Positions 1 to 5,073 of a stretch of 5,073 bases of DNA are shown piece after piece. The number at the start of each line of letters is the position of its first letter. Positions within the stretch are counted from its first letter, which is position 1. Source of the DNA: Syntrophus sp. (in: bacteria) (GTDB lineage Bacteria; Desulfobacterota; Syntrophia; Syntrophales; UBA8958); NCBI GenBank assembly GCA_003451635.1, contig DMAT01000345.1, positions 1 through 5,073 on the forward strand, given 5' to 3'. A model generated the notes under the pieces. It was given only the letters and a program-made list of their open reading frames with translations. It was not told the DNA's origin and made no database searches. The position numbers were made by a program, and so were the translations under genes.

Positions 1-476
1 TAGGTCCAGCCGGGCATAGCGGGCTGGATGCTCCGTTGCCAGGCCAAGAACGCGTTGATGGTGAACACTACGCCCCATATCGCGGTCATGAAGTAGTTTG
101 TCCGCAGGAATGCCGGATTGTTCCATAGGGACGGGTCCGTGTGCTCACGGGCATACTCCAGGGTGAAGGGCCGCTTCAGGGCGACGCCCGCCCAGGTGCC
201 CAACGCGAGAGCGCCGTTGGCCAGCGCACCCATGTAGTGCACAGCCCACATGTCATTAAGAAGGACCACCGCCACAATGGCGTAGGTGAAGAACAGAATG
301 CCCACCCACATGATGACGCCCCTGTGCAGTCGGGCGACGGCCATGACCACGGTCAGGACTGCGGCCCCGATGATGTCCACCTTGAGACGGAACATGGAGT
401 CGTGGGCGATGATCAAGAAGAATAACCAGGGTGCGAAACTCAGCAGCATTTTTAAGAACGATTTTAAGACGGTCAT
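1..476 (-). CDS. Unrecognised small integral membrane protein, C-terminus beyond window
   Basis: An open frame of 158 codons runs from an ATG at 476 to the left edge without a stop, so the C-terminus is missing. I cannot assign it to a named family. The product is very hydrophobic, with about five likely membrane segments near residues 8-24, 33-48, 53-74, 78-99 and 127-147. Between the last two lies a polar stretch with a recognisable string, KRPFTLEYAREHTDP (101-115), then LWNNPAFLRTNY (117-128). I have a vague memory of similar 'PFTLxYARE' strings in uncharacterised proteobacterial membrane proteins, but cannot name the family. The ATG at 476 is the first possible start, because an in-frame TGA lies four codons upstream (488-486); Met10 is the alternative. 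The Shine-Dalgarno is weak (GAGAA, 6 nt upstream). The terminator at 590-623 separates it from hppA, so it probably has its own promoter. The coherent hydrophobic pattern makes a real gene likely; its function is unknown. Confidence 0.72.
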   Translation of the reverse strand, partial: MTVLKSFLKMLLSFAPWLFFLIIAHDSMFRLKVDIIGAAVLTVVMAVARLHRGVIMWVGILFFTYAIVAVVLLNDMWAVHYMGALANGALALGTWAGVALKRPFTLEYAREHTDPSLWNNPAFLRTNYFMTAIWGVVFTINAFLAWQRSIQPAMPGWT

Positions 477-589
477 GAGTGTTTCTCAATTTAAAGCGTT
501 AGCCGTCAATGCTGCGGTCTGAAACTTTTCACCATTCAAAACGAAAGTCAATGAATTTGGGGGATAATTGGCGTACTGATTTGCAGGAT
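477..589 (-). promoter_or_regulatory. Intergenic region presumed to hold the promoter of the membrane-protein gene
   Basis: This stretch lies between the hppA terminator and the start codon at 476, and is AT-richer than its surroundings. Reading the minus strand, a TTGACT hexamer (551-546) resembles a -35 box. The hexamers 16-17 nt further on (AAAAGT, AAAGTT) are poor -10 matches. The presence of a promoter is inferred from layout, and its exact position is not resolved. Confidence 0.3.
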
Positions 590-623
590 AAAAAAAGGCG
601 CCTCCCGTCAAGGAGGCGCCTTT
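590..623 (-). terminator. Rho-independent terminator of the prs-rplY-pth-hppA operon
   Basis: A perfect 12-bp inverted repeat, AAAGGCGCCTCC (594-605) and GGAGGCGCCTTT (612-623), encloses a 6-nt loop. On the minus strand the stem is followed directly by a run of seven T (596-590, partly shared with the stem base). It begins 34 nt past the hppA stop codon, the expected place for the end of the operon. On the plus strand the T-run after the stem is broken (TTTGAATTG), so termination in that direction would be weaker, and no plus-strand gene needs it. A smaller stem-loop, TCCTGA (635-640) and TCAGGA (646-651), sits between the hppA stop and this terminator. Confidence 0.93.
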
Positions 624-656
624 GAATTGTTATTTCCTGATTAACTCAGGAGCGTT

Positions 657-3103
<2,447 letters not shown>

Positions 3104-3104
<1 letters not shown>

Positions 3105-3697
3105 TAAACCTCCTCAGATAAATTATTTATAGTACTACCGTTATATTTGTTCATAGCCGTCTGAATCCCTGATGAAACCACCTCCCTGACCGCTAAGCAG
3201 GCTGTAGTAACAACCCCGGTCAAGCGTTTCATCTCTTCTCTGGAGAAGGGTTCGAGGACATGTCGTTCAGTCATTTCCTTGTCTTCCGGCTTTCCGATGC
3301 CTATGCGCACTCTCAGAAAGTCCGGGCTACCAAGATGCTGAATGATCGACAACAGCCCCTTATGCCCTCCATGACCACCGCCTGCCTTCAACCGTATGAC
3401 GGAGAAAGGAAGATCGAGGTCATCATGAACGACTATGACGTCTTCGGGTTTTTCCATCTTATAAAAGTCAAAGAACCTTCGCACCGCTTCGCCACTCAGG
3501 TTCATGTATGACTGCGGCTTAACGAATATGACCTGAGTATCTTCAATCTTCCCTCTGCCGGAGAGGGCGGTAAACTTTTTTTGCTCCACGGGAATCTGAA
3601 GATCCAAAGCCAGATGATCAACAACCATGAATCCCGCGTTGTGGCGCCCTTTCTCGTAAAGCCTGCCGGGATTGCCGAGCCCAACTATCAATACCAT
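3104..3697 (-). CDS. pth: Peptidyl-tRNA hydrolase
   Basis: It cleaves the ester bond of peptidyl-tRNAs released early from ribosomes, recycling tRNA in the cytoplasm. The 197-residue length is normal for bacterial Pth1. Visible signatures are GLGNPG (6-11) with Asn9, RHNAGF (18-23) with the catalytic His19, KPQSYMNLSG (60-69) with Met65 and Asn66, and HDDLDLP (91-97) followed by GGGHGGHKG (106-114). Asp92 matches the Asp that activates the histidine. Three conserved positions differ from the usual pattern: Gly17 instead of Thr before RHN, Ser99 instead of Gly after DLPF, and Lys113 where E. coli has Asn114. The ATG at 3697 gives the standard MxxIVGLGNPG start. An AGGGGA lies about 10 nt upstream, a fair but not strong Shine-Dalgarno. 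It lies 48 nt after rplY, and its TAA shares its last base with the hppA ATG. The rplY-pth pairing is common in bacteria and supports the call. Confidence 0.97.
3109..3115 (-). promoter_or_regulatory. Shine-Dalgarno of hppA, inside the pth 3' end
   Basis: GAGGAGG on the minus strand is a near-perfect anti-16S match. It lies 4 nt before the ATG at 3104 and 7 nt before the adjacent in-frame ATG at 3101. The second ATG has the more usual spacing, so the mature start may be one residue shorter than annotated. The site overlaps the last codons of pth, which favours translational coupling or re-initiation. Confidence 0.85.
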
Positions 3698-3745
3698 TCG
3701 GTATTTATCCCCTGGCGACGCCGCAGATTGTCCGTTTCTTGCCTC

Positions 3746-4393
3746 TTATTCCTTAGCCTTGGTCTTGGCCTTCTGCTTCACAGCTTCCGGCTCTTTTGCT
3801 GCTCCTTCTTCCGTTTCCGGTTTCGCTTCTTCTCTGGCTACGGACATCATGGCCAGAATGGTGTCCTCTGATTCAAGGATAGTCATGCCTTCCGTAATGG
3901 GGAGATCCCTGATCCGTAATGCCTCGCCTGCCTTCAGGCCGCTGACGTCAACGGCAAAGTGATCAGGCAGTATGGAGGGCAGGCAGGAGATGGACACCTC
4001 TTTTTTCATGATCAGCAATTCACCGCCCTGCTTGACAACCTCCTGAGTACCTTCGAAATGTACGGGAACATCGACGGTCAATTTATGATCCATGCTGATT
4101 TCGTAAAAATCAATATGAATAATCTGTCCCGTCAGGCAATCTATCTGGATGTCTTTGATAATGGACATCCTGTCTGTTGACTTTCCCTCGTCCTCGATCT
4201 GCAGGTTGATGAATACATTCTCTTCCTTTTTCTTGAGAATGATTTTCATATCTGCGGCGCTGACAGTCAACATGAGCGATTCAGCCTTGGGGTTATAAAA
4301 AACGGCCGGGATCAGTCCGCTCGTACGAGCACGGCGGGCGGGTCCCTTTCCTGATGTCTTGCGGGCAGACGCCCTTAATGCTACGGCTTCCAT
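3746..4393 (-). CDS. rplY: Large-subunit ribosomal protein L25, CTC/TL5 long form
   Basis: It binds 5S rRNA in the central protuberance of the 50S subunit. At 215 residues it is the two-domain form (general stress protein CTC of Bacillus, TL5 of Thermus), not the roughly 95-residue E. coli form. The N-terminal RNA-binding domain (about 1-90) contains GKGPARRARTSGLIPAVFY (15-33), close to the usual GKGxARxLRxxGxIPAVxYG with Asn in place of the last Gly. IIHIDFYEI (91-99) marks the domain junction. The C-terminal beta domain contains LPDHFAVDVSGLKAGEALRI (142-161). A tail rich in Lys, Ala and Glu follows (about 187-215), low in complexity and probably disordered. The ATG at 4393 has AGGAGG five bases upstream, and the N-terminus fits the family. 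It starts 9 nt after the prs stop, so co-transcription with prs is very likely. Confidence 0.96.
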   Translation of the reverse strand: MEAVALRASARKTSGKGPARRARTSGLIPAVFYNPKAESLMLTVSAADMKIILKKKEENVFINLQIEDEGKSTDRMSIIKDIQIDCLTGQIIHIDFYEISMDHKLTVDVPVHFEGTQEVVKQGGELLIMKKEVSISCLPSILPDHFAVDVSGLKAGEALRIRDLPITEGMTILESEDTILAMMSVAREEAKPETEEGAAKEPEAVKQKAKTKAKE

Positions 4394-4398
4394 GCGTG

Positions 4399-4405
4399 CC
4401 TCCTA
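4399..4405 (-). promoter_or_regulatory. Shine-Dalgarno of rplY overlapping the prs stop codon
   Basis: The minus strand reads TAGGAGG, so the prs TAG stop (4405-4403) forms part of the AGGAGG ribosome binding site for the rplY ATG five bases on. A ribosome ending prs would sit directly on the rplY initiation site, which points to translational coupling between the two genes. Confidence 0.85.
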
Positions 4406-5073
4406 AATGAAGAGTGAACTGACTGAATCATCATAATAAATCCTTCTTACCGCCTCGCTGAGGAGACCGGCTACAGAAAGAACCTTGACGCGTTTACAGG
4501 CCTTTGCCCCGTCATGAAGGGGAATTGTATCGGTGACGATGATTTCTTTTATGTCTGAGCTTTCGAGACGTTCAATGGCGGGTCCGGAGAGTACGGGATG
4601 GGTACAGCACACGGATACATCAAGCGCCCCGGCCTCTTTCAGTGCCTTGGCCGCCTGAACGACGGTACCGGCCGTGTCGATGAGGTCATCGAGAACGACT
4701 ACCTTCTTACCAGCCACATTACCGATGATATTCATTACTTGAGCTTCATTCGGGCCTTCCCGCCGCTTGTCGATGATGGCAAGACCCACGCCCAGGCGGG
4801 TAGCAGAGGCCCGGGCCCGCACAACGCCCCCGGTATCAGGAGAAACGATCACGGTATTGGTGCGATAATCCTGCTTGATATAATCGAGAAGAACGGGGGT
4901 GGCAAAGAGGTTGTCCACAGGGATATTGAAAAAACCTTGAATCTGACCGGCATGAAGATCCATGGAAAGGACCCGGTTGGCCCCGGCCGTGGCGATCAGG
5001 TCGGCCACGAGTTTGGCCGAAATCGGTGCTCGGGGCGTCACTTTCCTGTCCTGACGGGCATAGCCGTAATAGG
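4403..5073 (-). CDS. prs: Ribose-phosphate pyrophosphokinase (PRPP synthetase), N-terminus beyond window
   Basis: It transfers the pyrophosphoryl group of ATP to ribose 5-phosphate, giving PRPP and AMP for nucleotide, histidine, tryptophan and NAD synthesis. The last 222 residues are visible. Against a usual length near 315, about 90 N-terminal residues lie past the right edge. In fragment numbering, the sequence opens with YYGYARQDRK (1-10), part of the ATP-binding region. Then come MDLHAGQIQGFF (37-48) with the metal-binding His40, SPDTGG (77-82), the catalytic flexible-loop start DKRR (101-104), the PRPP-binding loop VVLDDLIDTAGT (125-136), and THPVLSGPA (157-165). The C-terminus VSSLF (217-221) is typical. 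The frame is open through 5073; the GTG at 5041 is an internal Val codon, not a start. The sequence matches the hexameric class I bacterial enzyme closely. It is the first visible gene of the operon, and its promoter lies outside the window. Confidence 0.97.
   Translation of the reverse strand, partial: YYGYARQDRKVTPRAPISAKLVADLIATAGANRVLSMDLHAGQIQGFFNIPVDNLFATPVLLDYIKQDYRTNTVIVSPDTGGVVRARASATRLGVGLAIIDKRREGPNEAQVMNIIGNVAGKKVVVLDDLIDTAGTVVQAAKALKEAGALDVSVCCTHPVLSGPAIERLESSDIKEIIVTDTIPLHDGAKACKRVKVLSVAGLLSEAVRRIYYDDSVSSLFI

Noticed and set aside
141..522. Plus-strand open frames (141-425, 286-522) and a minus-strand frame (256-489) over the membrane-protein gene
   Set aside because: Their products are Arg/His/Gly- or Asp/His-rich without structure, while the frame starting at 476 on the minus strand gives a coherent multi-pass membrane protein that covers all of them.
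523..551. TTGACT -35-like box with a -10 for the membrane-protein gene
   Set aside because: The -35 match is good, but no hexamer at 16-18 nt spacing matches TATAAT in more than about three positions, so it is not called as a defined promoter.
635..651. Small inverted repeat between the hppA stop and the terminator
   Set aside because: It has only 6 bp with a 5-nt loop and no T-run after it on the minus strand. It is too short to call as a separate element, so it is mentioned under the terminator only.
3260..4180. Plus-strand open frames over pth and rplY (3260-3511, 3581-3871, 3672-3962, 3959-4180)
   Set aside because: All lie antisense to well-identified genes, show no recognisable motif and have no plausible ribosome binding context in a fully minus-strand operon.
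5039..5041. GTG at 5041 as the start of prs
   Set aside because: The frame continues upstream to the window edge as YYGYARQDRK, a conserved PRPP synthetase segment, so this GTG is an internal Val codon and the gene is only cut by the window.

Overview
The window carries one compact minus-strand operon, read from right to left: prs (5' end outside the window), rplY/ctc, pth and hppA. A strong intrinsic terminator follows, and then the start of a separate minus-strand gene for a small integral membrane protein that runs off the left edge. No plus-strand gene is supported. The long plus-strand open frames are antisense shadows, mostly of hppA.

Region by region: 1-476 is an unrecognised membrane protein with no stop in the window. 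477-656 is non-coding and holds a 12-bp GC-rich hairpin plus T-run terminator (590-623) and a minor hairpin (635-651). 657-3104 is a membrane-bound pyrophosphatase. 3104-3697 is peptidyl-tRNA hydrolase. 3746-4393 is the 5S-rRNA-binding ribosomal protein L25 (CTC/TL5 type). 4403-5073 is the C-terminal 222 residues of ribose-phosphate pyrophosphokinase.

The prs-rplY-pth order is a common bacterial housekeeping arrangement, seen among others in the deltaproteobacterial groups. The long-form L25, the GC-leaning codon use and a PPi-driven ion pump joined to the operon suggest an anaerobic, energy-limited bacterium of the Desulfobacterota (Syntrophus/Smithella-like). This placement is inference from gene order and family recall, not from a search.

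The genes are tightly packed: the prs stop lies inside the rplY Shine-Dalgarno, and the pth stop and hppA start share one base. The group joins PRPP synthesis and translation upkeep with a pump that uses pyrophosphate, the by-product of phosphoribosyl transfer and of aminoacylation. The most notable item is the pyrophosphatase. It keeps the catalytic Asp/Lys set but departs from the canonical family in several conserved stretches, and looks like a member of the divergent H+-pumping subfamily. I see no mobile element, CRISPR array, tRNA/rRNA, defence system or other plainly new system here.
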